DNA of 64,000 bases from Micrasema longulum (GCA_022494885.1 JAGVSM010001209.1:124001-188000), one strand, 5' to 3'. Counted from the stretch's first letter, positions 1 to 10,190 are shown. The notes: generated by a model from the letters alone, not told the origin. A program made the numbers and translations.

Positions 1-1
1 T

Positions 2-178
2 TTTAATATGTCACTAGAAAAACGCAACATGCTTGGCATTGATAATTGTGACGTTAAGATTCGTGAAAATGTTTTATACAAATTTAAACGGTTAGAAACC
101 ATGTTGAAAACTAACATGTATCGTGACATATTAGGGACGTGGCCAATGCAATGTGGTTGTATCGCATATGTTAATTAA
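2..178 (+). CDS. Unrecognised coding-like ORF running off the left edge
   Basis: An open frame enters from the left edge and stops with TAA at 176-178. The first ATG inside the window is at 8-10, giving 56 codons, but the frame is open upstream of it. The predicted peptide has mixed, protein-like composition (charged middle, tryptophan, three cysteines near the end, last residues CGCIAYVN) that contrasts with the lysine, asparagine and isoleucine-rich chance ORFs elsewhere. I do not recognise the family. It lies on the strand opposite the LINE remnant that follows. It could be the terminal exon of a host gene or the end of an unidentified mobile-element protein. No function is proposed. Confidence 0.35.
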   Translation, partial: FNMSLEKRNMLGIDNCDVKIRENVLYKFKRLETMLKTNMYRDILGTWPMQCGCIAYVN

Positions 179-199
179 ACAAAATTAAGTATCAAGCGT

Positions 200-1090
200 A
201 GGTATTTTATTTATTATATATACGGCTTAAGCCAATTACAACAGTTAGATGAAGAAACATGAATGCAAGAAACTGAACAAAAAGTTGTAATGGTATACAA
301 TATATTCAAAAAACGAAAGACATAGGACTTCGAGCTAAACCATGCCAATCCAACTTCATCCCACACTGTTTTAGTCACAAAGAGATCTACGAAAAAACGG
401 AAGATCTATCTGAAAAGAATACCAAGCCGTGTGACGAATTGTTTACACGTTCTAAACACTCAGGCATAAAAACAAAAGTTGCTCTTGGAAGATTGAATAG
501 ATAGCAGATTTTGACTTCTAGTGACATGGTTGGGAACATAAAAAGAAATTGATTGCAACAGAGATGGAACATCACTTAAAGCATTAAGTATTTTGAAAAT
601 GCGTAAAAAGTCAATCTCAGTTCTACGTTTCTCCAGTGAAAACAGATTAAGAGATTTCTATATTTCAAAATAGGTATAATATTACCCCTTTGTAATCCAA
701 GCAACCATTCCACTTTTCTTAGAAAATGGTGTTGGACAGACTCGATATGGTCAATATGAGTCCTGTAGAATGGAGACTAAATATGAGAAGCGTATTCTAG
801 ATGGGGTCGAACTAGTGAGCAATAAAGAGTTTTGATAGTATAAATATTTGTGAAGTCCGTCGTCATTCTATTGATAAAACTGAGAAGTTTGAGAGATTTG
901 TTTACAATATTATCAATGTGTTCACGATAGGAGAGTTTACTATCTAAAGTAATGCCAAGATCTTTTATTGACGAAACCATTGAAAGGGATATATTTTTTA
1001 GTTTGTAGTTGAATTGTATAGGTTTTTTTCGTCGCGAGAAAGATATTATTTTACATGTTATGTTCTTCGAATTCATTTCTGACAAACATC
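200..1090 (-). pseudogene. Jockey/CR1-like LINE remnant (J1), reverse transcriptase C-terminus
   Basis: Read on the minus strand from 1085, the first 102 codons match the part of reverse transcriptase just after the catalytic core: a cysteine-lysine-isoleucine block (CKIISFSRR), then IKDLGITLDSKLSYREHI, then the conserved TLYCSLVRPHLEYAS. After a stop near 777 the homology continues through further frames: a SLEKRR-type block, then LSDVPSLLQSISFYVP, which is shared with the copies at 4218-4690 and 35885-36360. There are several frameshifts and stops. An AT-rich 3' tail with TTTATTTATT lies near 205-220. It is 5'-truncated near 1090, as is usual for LINEs, and is dead. The short minus ORF at 387-575 belongs to this remnant. 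Confidence 0.8.
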
Positions 1091-1564
1091 ATTAATTTTG
1101 TAGAATTTTCCAAAAAACATTCTTAATATCGAGTACAATAATAGAAACCTTTCATTGTGACTAAGAGTCGCAACGGTATTATGCTCTCCCTTTGTACTTC
1201 TATATTATCTCCTTCATACATATACATATGTTATATAAAAATAATGGCTTGTTTTGTGTATTTTCAAAGGGCCCAAACGTGTACAATAAACACACACTAT
1301 TATGTGATAATGGTGGCTAGGGCCAAAAATAATGACTCTAAAAATGAAATCCACCCCAGACGAGTTCGGATGAAAACATCCCCTTTAGAATCTGTATCAA
1401 TTCTGTAATTGGAGTCAAAAATAATTTACATTTATTTATTAAAAATACAGTTAATTGGAAGAATTCTATGTAAAAATTTGGTAAGGTATCCAAAATAAAA
1501 TACTACAATAGGATTAAATTCCACTTTTTAAAATATTTTTAATATTTTAAAGAGTGTAAAATGT
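1091..1564. other. AT-rich interval, no recognisable feature
   Basis: An 83-codon open frame on the plus strand (1157-1408) has no recognisable motif and is judged a chance ORF. No repeat family known from the rest of the window was seen. Confidence 0.4.
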
Positions 1565-1812
1565 GACAATATGTGGGCATGTACTGCGGATGCCTCCTGA
1601 GACTCTTAACCATGCTTGCTTACTTTACAAGGCATCAGCTTTACAAGGTCCTGGAAGTCCACCGCTGACTGTTCATCTGCAGTTCATGTCAGAACGACGG
1701 AACGCGAACCTGACGAGAGGATGCACATGAGCTGCCAGCCGACAGAGATGCCTGTAGGTTCTTCGTGAACACCGTATGCTCCAACTAAGGAGCGGATATT
1801 AAATGATTATGT
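1565..1812 (+). pseudogene. RTE-like LINE 3' end (LINE-D), truncated
   Basis: The plus strand reads GHVLRMPPETLNHACLLYK, a typical LINE C-terminal 'W-x-GHV-x-R-M' block. In another frame it ends with ADRDACRFFVNTVCSN, a terminal helix block. A second copy with the same order of motifs and the same closing bases lies at 31080-31445. Frameshifts separate the blocks, so it is a pseudogene. The GC content is visibly higher than the flanks. The element class is inferred from these terminal motifs only. The catalytic domain is absent. Confidence 0.6.
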
Positions 1813-2299
1813 AAAATATGACGTGTTTCGTCTTATTAGGACATTATCAAACTAACTTAAATATTTTTAAATTTCGAAATATACTAACAATACTTGCTGT
1901 TTAATGATTATAGGTGCGTTATGGTGCTAATAGTTTATGGGGGGGTATTTTAGCAAGTATCAAAAATTTATGTTTAAATCAAGATACGTGATATAATAAA
2001 AAAATCCATTAGGGTATACTGAATACATTTTATTAAGAAGAATAGGTGAGATGGTCAATGATCACCCAACTAAAGCAGTAGTCAATTCAATATCAAATTA
2101 TTGCTGCATGTCGTGCATAAAATTTATAATTTCAGCCCAGTATTAATTTCTTTAGATCTTCAAGTACAGAGAATAAGTATTTTGGCTGACTTATTGCTAA
2201 AAACAATATCTTCCAGCCATCCAAAACGTTAAAACGCAAAAAAAAACATTCTACACACAAATTATGTAAATGAATATATTTATCTGTAATATTGTCATA
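1813..2299. other. AT-rich interval, nothing recognised
   Basis: No SINE, LINE or MITE signature was seen. The minus-strand 122-codon ORF at 2132-2500 overlaps the pogo-like terminus and shows no transposase motif. Confidence 0.4.
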
Positions 2300-2301
2300 T
2301 A

Positions 2302-2360
2302 CAGTAGAACTCCGTTTATCCAAACTCCAGTTATCCAGACAACCAAATATCCGGATCCTT
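2302..2360 (+). mobile_element. pogo/Tigger-like terminal inverted repeat, single end
   Basis: The segment begins CAGTAGAACTCCGTTTATCC directly after a TA dinucleotide at 2300-2301, followed by CAAACTCC and TTATCCAGAC. This matches the terminal pattern known for the pogo/Tigger branch of Tc1-mariner transposons (CAGTAGAAC...TTATCC repeated), which insert at TA. No opposite end and no DDE transposase were found downstream, so this is a solo or deleted end. The first LINE match downstream begins by about 2620, so little of the element survives. Confidence 0.6.
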
Positions 2361-2619
2361 ATCGGGAAATTGAAAATAAAGGAGTTATAAAAAAATATTT
2401 TGCTATACGCTCGTAAATGAGTTTCTTCATTCAAGCAATTAACTTTTCTGGACATGTTTAAGTTTAAGGGCAATAAAAGTGTTATTAATGTGTGATCCAT
2501 ATACCAAAATAAGGTTTATGATAAAGAAATTAAATATACTCGAAATTTAAAAAAAATATATATTCAATACTACGACTTTTATTTATAAGTTGAAACACTT
2601 CACCTTCCTGGGTACATGA

Positions 2620-2835
2620 TGAAAAGCATTCAATACAATAAGGATTTCTACATTTATGGAACGAGAAGAGATGTGATTTCAAGTTTCCTGAGATGAGATC
2701 GACTGGATCTGAAAACAGCATTTACGATAAAGGTTTAAAAGTGTTAAATGAGTTGACAGAAAGTCTTAGGGAAGCTGGAAGCATTTTACTTTTTTAAACG
2801 AAATGCTATTAGTATATTAAGGATAGAGATAATTA
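2620..2835 (+). pseudogene. Jockey/CR1-like LINE C-terminus (J3)
   Basis: The remnant carries the extreme C-terminal pattern of non-LTR reverse transcriptases, in pieces: RSRDLKTAF-like residues, then LNELTESLREAGS, then an FKRNA-like end. The same order occurs at 4760-4990 and, more weakly, at 10225-10310. Frameshifts break it. It ends in AT-rich DNA without a clear tail. Confidence 0.6.
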
Positions 2836-2982
2836 ATTTGTGTATTATATAGACTAAAAAATATATTGAATTTAAGAAGATAATCTGTATGAGGTGGCGA
2901 TTATAAACTTGCGTGGCTATTATTTAACTGATTCGTTGATCTGTATTAATTTTTGCGGGGAAAGAAAAGATGCTTTTACGCG

Positions 2983-3027
2983 ATGATGGCAGAAGCGGAC
3001 AAGAAAAGCGATCGGCCAAATAAAAGT
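2983..3027 (+). other. Possible short first coding exon with a splice donor
   Basis: Two ATG codons at 2983 and 2986 open a frame reading MMAEADKKSDRPNK, followed directly by a GTACGT donor-like site at 3026-3031. The block is richer in GC than its surroundings and hydrophilic. No partner exon, promoter motif or acceptor could be linked to it. It may be chance. Confidence 0.15.
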
Positions 3028-3439
3028 ACGTATAAATATCATCTAAGTTCATTTTTTTTATATTTTCCGTGTCATAAGCTCTATAAATGCCTTGACTTAT
3101 ATGTTCCGTCCTTTGAAATGTTCTTCAATCTTTTAATATTATATTAATATGTTTTTGTTTTAAAGAACGGTGTTATTTATTATTAAACCGCATATCAATT
3201 CACAGCATTATAGATAAGTAATGACCTCGCCCCCGTTATTTTTACCGTTAGTCCTAAAAAAATAACCTCATCCACTATTTTATTACTTTTGTTGCTCATA
3301 ATAATGCAGTCAGCATGCTATAAATAAAGTGATTATAAATCCCTAGAAATCTGTATTATCTTTCGCACTATCAAGCGGTTGGAAGTTCCCACGAAACCCC
3401 TAACGAAAGAACAAACATTTCTACCCCTAAAATGCCATT

Positions 3440-3560
3440 CAATATATTCGATTCAATAAAAAGCGAACACGCGCCGTCACTCTGTCAGTCACGTGAGGAC
3501 GTGAGAGCGTGTGACATGAATGATATCTTCTCCGCAAATATCAGATAAAAATTTCTCTTT
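3440..3560. other. Unique, more complex sequence with E-box-like cluster
   Basis: Around 3480-3520 there is a GC-richer stretch with CACGTGAGGACGTGAG and GCGTGTGAC. CACGTG is a canonical E-box. It is not part of any repeat seen in the window. Regulatory function is speculative. Confidence 0.2.
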
Positions 3561-3714
3561 TTATATCGAATATACAAATATGTCAAAATTGTTACGGGAA
3601 ATGTGATGCAAAATATCTATCAATTTGATTAACAACACCATCATCGATAGTTATGCCACACATGAACTATTGCTATACAATCTTTTTTCTTGGATGAGAT
3701 ACAAAGTTAAAAAA

Positions 3715-3900
3715 ACAACTTACACTGAACTGGACAATGAAAGTTATATTAAAGTGTGGTCAGTACACTAAAATTAAATTTATGTTTGAGAAATTAAATA
3801 TCTTGTTTATTAAGAAAATATTTTTGTCTAATTCTCTGACTTTCATTTACACATTGAAAACTGACTGTTTTCTGGATACTTATTTATTTCACAACATTAT
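3715..3900 (+). pseudogene. LINE reverse transcriptase C-terminal fragment (J4)
   Basis: The frame from 3737 begins MKVILKCGQYTKIKFMFEKL. This resembles the C-terminal block in LINEs where an arginine-rich 'ILKC.R.T.I..ML..L..L' segment precedes a hydrophobic helix. The copy at 7100-7690 has the same block (IILRCGRRTKVK). Only about 50 codons are recognisable, and the rest of the 64-codon ORF is probably untemplated. Confidence 0.5.
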
Positions 3901-4044
3901 TTTTGGTACGTGTACTTGTACACACACATAAACATAAAATAAAGTAATCTGCTTAATTAAAATACTTAACTTCAAAATCAATACATAGATGGCGCTCCAA
4001 CTCGCTTGTGGATGGTTTCTCAATTCGTAACATAAATACAAAAA

Positions 4045-4205
4045 TCAAAAATGTTATCTGGTGTGGATATTCGCTAATAAGCGGAATGGGGAATGTTGTA
4101 GTACTTAAAGTGGCCACATTACCCAGCCAACGACAGGTCATAAGCCCTGTAAACGCTCGAATATCCATAATCCTGAATTTGAAAAAATTCTACCTCATCT
4201 CTGTA
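4045..4205 (-). mobile_element. Family C repeat copy
   Basis: It contains the family signature on the minus strand: ACAGGTCATAAGCCCTGTAA as read on plus at 4134-4153, with AAAGTGGCCAC just upstream. An end resembling TCATCTCTGTAG lies at 4197. The LINE tail of the next feature starts about 12 bases away. See the finding on family C for the consensus architecture. Confidence 0.65.
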
Positions 4206-4217
4206 GGGATATAAATA

Positions 4218-4690
4218 AAAAAACTTATTTATTTATTTATTTATTAACGGCCATTGTCCATGTACACAATTCAAAGGGTTTAAATATTACAATAAAATAA
4301 TAGTTTCAAATATTTAAAAACAAAGAAGAAAAGAAGCATTGACAAACATAAGGGACATCAAGACAAGATGACTATTTATTTAGAGCTCGTTTAAATCATT
4401 GTAAACTTAAACCAAAAAAGTCCTGATCTTGTCTTGAGTTAACAATACGACAAAGACGGGTCATTGGAGAATTAAGGCCATAGTTTGTTCTTTGCTGATC
4501 GATGAACAGTTCTTCATTGTTTCTCAACCTACGAGTCGGAATATTGAATTTTACTTGTCCCACTAATGATGGAACATCGATTATACCATTTAGTATGCCG
4601 AACATAAATATGCAATTAACATTAGTTCTACGTTTTTCTAGACTAGAAATATTTAACAGCATAAGCGAACAGATGAGCAATAAAGTGTTT
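4218..4690 (-). pseudogene. Jockey/CR1-like LINE 3' end (J1)
   Basis: The minus-strand frame 4680-4396 (94 codons) reads SLEKRRTNVNCIFMFGILNG, then IIDVPSLVGQVKFNIPTRRL, then RTNYGLNSPMTRLCRIVNS. This is the standard C-terminal domain of Jockey/CR1-type reverse transcriptases. A 3' untranslated region follows to a TTTATTTATTTATTTATT tail on plus at 4223-4243. The frame is uninterrupted for the whole surviving domain, but everything upstream of it (catalytic core and endonuclease) is missing. The closest relative in the window is 35885-36360. Confidence 0.85.
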
Positions 4691-4759
4691 TGATTGTACA
4701 GACAATAGTAAAATCAAAGGATATTATGTTAATGAAGCCAAATAACTTCAGTTATTTAT

Positions 4760-4990
4760 TTACTGTATTATATACATGTACATTAAAAGTTATTCAATAT
4801 ATTGAGGATTTCCACAGGTATGGAAAGAGAACAGGGAGTGATTTCAGGTATCCTTAGGTGAGACTGACCAAAACTCAAAACAACCTTTGCTATAATGATT
4901 TGAAAACGAGTGGCCAGAAAGTCTCAAAGAAGCTGGAAGCTTATTTTTTTTAAGCAAAATGCTTTGGGTACATTATGGATAAGTAATTTA
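4760..4990 (+). pseudogene. Jockey/CR1-like LINE C-terminus (J3), with ATT tail
   Basis: The segment parallels 2620-2835 almost block for block and includes WPESLKEAGSLFF before a short spacer and a TATTATTATTATT run. Frameshifts and stops are present. It meets an opposite-strand LINE tail at 4990, so two LINE 3' ends lie tail to tail. Confidence 0.6.
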
Positions 4991-5065
4991 TATTATTATT
5001 ATTAATAATAACTTTTATAGCGCCATTTTCGTATTTTAACACCTTAAAGGCGCTTTACAAAGTAA
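4990..5065 (-). repeat. LINE 3'-terminal motif with GCGCC dyad (minus orientation)
   Basis: Read on the minus strand, this is an AAAGCGCC ... GGCGCTATAAAA arrangement followed by a (TTA)n run. The same terminal block occurs at 5810-5870, 10553-10632, 29350-29412 and 38685-38755. The short dyad GCGCC/GGCGC can form a stem, as is common in LINE and SINE 3' ends. Confidence 0.6.
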
Positions 5066-5309
5066 TTTTAATAATAAATTAATTTAAATTTACCCTTTTG
5101 AATTTGTACTTAAAGTAAAACAATTTACTTTGTTATCACATGTTACGGATTTATTCAAATGATGTTATGCATATTTATTTTATTGGGCTATACAAGAAAG
5201 TAAATTTATGTCGCATTGTAATTTTACAAGCTAAATCAAAAAATACAAATTTAATATTTATATATAAAACCACTACTTAATGGAGCAAATGACACTGCAT
5301 TGTAAGATT

Positions 5310-5500
5310 AAATGCAGCGTATCTTGATTATCTATTACAGGATGGTAAAGTTATCAATCTCACGCTTCGGGTGCCACTCCAAAGACAGCAAAATATTTCA
5401 GCACACAACTACATAATTTAAAAATCAAAATTTTCACGTTAGCCTTTATAGGAATCGGACCCGAGACCTCAATATGGTAGGCACCGCGCATTCGTGATTT
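5310..5500 (-). mobile_element. tRNA-derived SINE (S1), degraded
   Basis: On the minus strand it carries a B-box-like run (plus strand GGAATCGGACCCGAGACCTC at 5452-5471) and, further 3', the S1 body (CACGCTTCGGGTGCCA and GCGTATCTTGAT on plus). The A-box side near 5490 is damaged. The best copies of the family are 25718-25968 and 26747-27022. Confidence 0.6.
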
Positions 5501-5784
5501 TTTTAATGTACCTCGCAACCACAACTAAACTTATATATTTTTATATCGTAAACATAATATTACTAAAGAAAGCACGCGTTTGTCGCAGAAGGGAAAACTA
5601 GCAGTTCACAATGGAGTTCTAATGCTGACCTCTATGTATGGGAGCGATGTTTGGACTTGGAAAAACAAGGATGAAATTATTCTGAATGCTGTCGAAATGT
5701 AATCTCTCGGGCTAATGTGTGGTAAAACTTATTATGATAGGCGCGGTCCGCAAATGTCGAGATCCGTGCAAAATGCAAGCTGAA

Positions 5785-5877
5785 ATTTTTTTTTTCTTAA
5801 GTTTATTGTACATCAGCTTTGAAGTGATTTTCACAAAAACGGAGCTACCAAAATATTTTTTTTTTAATATTTAACCA
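5785..5877 (+). mobile_element. Nested LINE 3' tail inside LINE-A
   Basis: Between the CKAE-like and IKKG-like blocks of the host LINE lie poly-T, then the terminal motif TTTGAAGTGATTTTCAC and ACGGAGCTACC, then poly-T. This is the 3'-terminal block described at 4990-5065, in plus orientation. It splits the reading frame of the host copy. Confidence 0.6.
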
Positions 5878-6092
5878 TTAACGACAAAATCAATAAGGAC
5901 TGCTGCATTGGTTTGGACATATAGAGCGAATGGACAGTGAAATTGCTGCTAAAAAAAATAACGATGCAAATGATGCCGAATGAAGAAAACGAGAAAAGGC
6001 ATGACCAAATTCAACTACTTTAAGTCGGAATATTCTGTGTGCGTTCATGAGAAAGCTTATGAATGTAGAAAAAGTGTGGTTTGTATGCAAAA

Positions 6093-6400
6093 TTTGAATT
6101 TGTCTACGGAAAGGGACTATTGTAGGAGCCAGCTGCGAGACATTTCATAGATTTATGTACTATTTAGCGCGTTGTCCAGTTGTTTATTAAAATTTATGTT
6201 GATGTAATAATTTTAATTTGTTGTATTCTTTAATAATACGCATGCTTTCACTTTGCATTATGTTGTATCCTTACTCAACACGCGGCTTTTGGCCTCATAG
6301 AATTAGAGATACGTTATTATTTTTTGTTATGTGTATATTTGTATGAATAATAAAATTAAAAAATTATGTGTGTATTTATTCAAAAATATTTATTTAAAAA
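6093..6400 (+). mobile_element. Nested 3' UTR-like insert with A-rich end
   Basis: The 300 bases separate VCK from the final SILSAY codons of LINE-A. The insert contains CACGCGGCTTTTGGCCTCA and ends in A-rich sequence with AATAATAAAATTAAAAAATT, like a polyadenylated non-LTR 3' end. Its coding part is absent, and the family is not recognised elsewhere in the window. Confidence 0.45.
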
Positions 6401-7099
6401 GACAGAGTCATGTAATGTTCTATCCTCTCTGCCTACTGCCACGAAAAATGGCGTGTTGGTTTGTTTGTTGTTTATATAAAACGTAATCAAATATGAATAA
6501 ATTCTTTAAATTAACATCATGGGTGATTTAACGGACAATAATTCATGAACAGGCTATGGAAAAATGCGAAATGGTGAACATTTTTAATTAAATTCAAATA
6601 TTTGCTTGTTGTCGCGAAATTCTCATTAAGATTAGAATCGAAATGTGGCAATGTTGATTGTTGTTTTATTAACAGTCAAGCGTACGTTACGGGAACAGTA
6701 GATTCTCGTAAGTTGCTCGTAAATCAAAAGGAAATACGATGTTATTTTCATAACTAAGAGGGCATCTGTCCCAGCTGAGTATTTGTATGGAACGATAGAG
6801 CCTTAGGTATTGCAGATTCTGACCTTAATACAAAATGTCTCTATTTCATACGAGGGTTGTTATACCGCGCGAGCGTTTACCTAGTAAATAATGTGATAAC
6901 GTTTCTAATGTTATTTATCTCTTTTATTATACCGTTATTCTTTATTATTTCATTTGGTGCCAGTTATATGAGGGCCCTGGGCCTAGATATGACACTTAAC
7001 TATTTATTTACTTATGTACGCCCGAAAGACATTTATGTATCAGTATATCAAAACTATTTGCATAGAAAACAGACAAAATATACTGTACCTACAATCTAA

Positions 7100-7690
7100 C
7101 ATTTTTCATAAGTGAGTTATTAGTAATGATAAACAAAGCGACGAGGATAATATTAAGATGTGGGAGACGAACAAAAGTTAAGAAAATATTTAATTTCTAG
7201 ATATCATGACAATCGATCAAAGAATCAAATTCAATGTTGCTAATGAAATACACAAAATGATTAAAGGAATAGTTCCGAGATATTTTCAAAATAAACTAAA
7301 AAATAATGAGTTCTTTCATAACTATGCAACAAGAGCATCCAAAAATATAAGACAGGAAAAGAAATAAAAAGCATTGTCCCAGAACTGCCTTATGTACAAG
7401 GGAATACAATTATTTGAGGAAATGCCAGAAGGCATATAAAATGAAATAAATGTAAATATATTTAAAATTAAATGTTAAAAGTATATATGTGAGAAATATT
7501 AGGTAATATACAGTGTAAATAGTGAATATAATTAATGAAAATGTACACATGAAACAGTGAATATTATGAATTAGGATATTAAGTGTATAATAGTGATAAA
7601 TTATGTTAGAATAAGTATAGATGTAATATTGTGTTGAAAATATATATTAGACTATGTTAATCATAGAACTAAATAAAATTAAAAATAAAT
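7100..7690 (+). pseudogene. LINE reverse transcriptase C-terminus and 3' UTR (J4)
   Basis: The plus strand reads INKATRIILRCGRRTKVK, then DQRIKFNVANEIHKMIKG, then IVPRYFQNKLKNNEFFHNYA and an LFEEMPEGI-like end. This is the final domain of a Jockey/CR1-like reverse transcriptase. At least two stops and a frameshift interrupt it. About 200 bases of AT-rich 3' UTR end in AAATAAAATTAAAAATAAAT near 7690. It is related to 3715-3900. Confidence 0.7.
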
Positions 7691-7699
7691 GTCATCAAG

Positions 7700-8990
7700 A
7701 GGGTGCAATTTGTTTAGTTGAGCCAGAATGCTTGTCGATTGCCTCAAAGACATTATTATTATTATTTTTATTTTTTTTTATATGTTAGTTGCTTTATTAT
7801 TTACCTTGCTTATAATATACAAGGTTTATATTTCCAAAAGTGGATTTTTCTGCAAAACAATATCTTTAAATTTATCCAAACTATTGGGATCAGGAGGGAT
7901 ATATTAATCTGGGCTTATCAGGAACTTCTCAGCGTTTGCTCACGTGGAGAGGAAACCACTTAAAACTCTTCAAGAGAAGCCGGTCCGTTGGCAGTAGTCA
8001 ACAGGCCTTCCGTTCCACTAGAGGAGTGTTCGGCATTTTGTTCCCTACTTTGGTTTATTTTACCAATTGCCTGCACTATATTGATCATGTATGATACGTA
8101 TAATTATTGTTACATAGAGTGCGTTAGCTGAAAAGAACGAGTAGTTAGATATTAGATATAGATTTGGTTAAGAGTGGGTCCGAACAGAGATATTATCTCC
8201 GACAGCGTTAGCAGAGACGGTTTTACCTCCCGGCTTCCAGAACCAAGCTGCCTAGGTTATGCTGATTGGAAGAGCAATCAGGCAGCTGAACTTACGCTAT
8301 TCGATTTAATCAATAAAAAAATAAAAGCGTTTGAATTTTTTTACTTCCATTAAAATGCTGAAAGTGCATTAATTAAATTTAGCATTCCAAAATAATAGGA
8401 CTCCTAGTACGTAATATATCATTTGGAATTTAGAATTCTATTTTATGGTAATAAAAATTGACTTACATTTTACTGTAAAACTCAGAAGTTTACCCTAATC
8501 CTTTTGAAATAAGTAGGTATTAAAAGTTTCATAAAACTTATAGAGAAATCATAAAAAACAGGCAGCGTCTTCGAATTAAGATATAAACAAAAATATTTTT
8601 GTCCTATAAGTGAATGATATTTTTTATCGTAACTTCCCGTTGATATTTTTATTGCCCTATTCATCTAGTATTATTTGACGATGTCCTAGAAAAATTTCGC
8701 AAACAACCATAAAAAATGCGACGTTTTATTAAAATTGAACAGTTTTTTGACTGATTCCAATAAATCCCGCTACGGAAATCTTTTCAGAGTAGTTTGAAAA
8801 AGTTTTCGATGGCCTTTACTTCAAGTAAGTTATCATTTCACTTTTTAGAATATCGACGGTATACTGCAGAATGTCAGTTAGTAAGAATTTGTTAAAAACT
8901 GAGCCAAAAGTCAAAAAAAAAAATTAAAAAAAATAATAATTTTAAGTTTGTAAGTGAAAATTCTTGATGGAAGTTCATTTTAATTTACAT
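7700..8990. other. No gene; one unassigned GC-richer block
   Basis: The part at 7930-8300 is richer in GC and complex (for example GAAGCCGGTCCGTTGGC and CCAAGCTGCCTAGG). It could be the 3' UTR of an unidentified LINE, but no coding motif was seen. The ORFs at 7718 and 8482 look like chance. Confidence 0.35.
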
Positions 8991-8991
8991 A

Positions 8992-9139
8992 TTATATAAA
9001 TAAAACACGAGTGATACTTTAATCCACAAATTTGGAATATCCAGTGACCGGTCTCGAAGGTATCGCGAAAGCGATGAAACCGGTCACTGAATATTCCAAA
9101 TTTGTGGATTAAAGTATCACTCGTGTTTTATTTATATAA
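8992..9139. repeat. Near-perfect 61-bp-arm palindrome (hairpin)
   Basis: The left arm (about 8992-9052) and the right arm (9079-9139) are reverse complements over about 61 bases with one mismatch (ATATCCAG against ATATTCAG). The 26-base centre contains a smaller stem, ATCGC-GAAA-GCGAT, with a GNRA-type tetraloop. In a single strand this would be one long hairpin. It encodes no ORF. Similar arms were not seen elsewhere in the window. Arm identity suggests recent formation or ongoing homogenisation. Confidence 0.9.
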
Positions 9140-9227
9140 AAAAATAATTGTTTTCTAATATTTTACCTAAGTCTTTCAATTTCGGAATAATTTTTAAACT
9201 GTCGAAAATAACTGAAGTTAAAAATCA

Positions 9228-9312
9228 AGGTGTGATAGAGAGGGATTCTTACCTCAGGCCTCTGATCTGAGGCCGCGACTCTACTACGAGACCACAACTC
9301 TTACACACATTT
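9228..9312 (-). mobile_element. tRNA-derived SINE head (S2-like)
   Basis: The minus strand reads GTTGTGGTCTCGTAGTAGAG, a box-A-like region, then TCAGATCAGAGGCCTGAGG and a weak box B. The head resembles that of the S2 copy at 34640-34805. The body is missing or unrecognisable. Confidence 0.5.
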
Positions 9313-10104
9313 TCGTTATTTTGGATATTTGTTTGACTTTGTACGTAATGTACAAATAAAATAACGGACGCAACAACTTCCCGTGATTCCACTCTAACAC
9401 AACATTATTTCTATTTTCAAATAATGTCATTTACAACCTGTTAACAAAACAGCTAAAAAAATATACTTAGGTAAATCATAAAAACGTAATAAAAAAAACA
9501 TTGCCACTTACGAAAAATTATATTAGGTGTCAACATGAGTTGTGTCCGCTTTTTTTCCAAATTCAAAAATCAACACCGAAAGTAAATAAAAATGGTAAAA
9601 GTTGAAAGACGATTTTTTCTTAACAAGATTGTGTTTGCTGTTCCGATTTTTTCCAAATGAAGAGAACAAGAGGTCAAAACAAAATAAAGTTACATCAAAT
9701 AGGTCAATATTTCGTAGCATCTTTATCGTACCGTTGCGCAAATATCGCGACCATCTTTTGCAGTTTTATTCCCTCGATTGACTACAAACAGATGAAGGTG
9801 TCGAAAATGCTCTCTTTCATCTACTTAACATTCCATTTTGAAGGCTCGTACTCTAAAAAAATTTTTTTGTAACAAAAAAACAATCATAACATTTTGTAGA
9901 ACGGAAAATTTGCTTCCGAATGACGCACCCTTGAATATTTTTATGTTTTAATTTAGGTGTTTATTTTTAAATTTGAAAAAAAAAACGCAACTTATGTCAG
10001 AACCCAATAGGTTTCAAAATTTAGAAGCAAGGTTTGTACTGTATCAAATATATCGCATATAATTTTTTTTAATTATGTATTTAAAAATAAATAAATAACA
10101 AGTT
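9313..10104. other. AT-rich interval, nothing recognised
   Basis: Two short ORFs on opposite strands (9523-9741 and 9657-9872) overlap each other and lack motifs. Confidence 0.4.
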
Positions 10105-10190
10105 ACGCTGCAATTGGTTTACCAATACAGTATGCACCATTAGACGCGAAAAAGGAGTGATCATTATGATGACGTTTACAATATATACAG
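10105..10190 (+). mobile_element. SINE S1, 3' part
   Basis: It contains the S1 end block: GGTTTACCAATACAGTATGC, then ACCATTAGACGC and a short TGATGAC tail. The tRNA-like head is absent. Confidence 0.6.

Larger units (their letters stand above)
5575..6460 (+). pseudogene. RTE-like LINE-A 3' end carrying two nested inserts
   Basis: The plus strand starts with KGKLAVHNGVLMLTSMYGSD and VWTWKNKD, the LINE-A pattern also present at 11790-12545 and 54142-54840. After a stop, the coding homology is split by a foreign LINE tail (5785-5877). It resumes with a WFGHIERMDS-like block in shifted frames and reaches NVEKVWFVCK near 6090. It is then interrupted again (6093-6400), and the last codons (SILSAY plus the terminus) appear at 6415-6440. 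Many stops and frameshifts show long neutral decay. Confidence 0.75.

Noticed and set aside
2132..2500. 122-codon minus ORF near the pogo-like end
   Set aside because: No DDE or helix-turn-helix motif. The residues reflect AT-rich sequence.
8992..9139. Hammerhead-type ribozyme in the palindrome
   Set aside because: The centre has GATGA and GAAAC-like words, but the CTGATGA core is absent on both strands.
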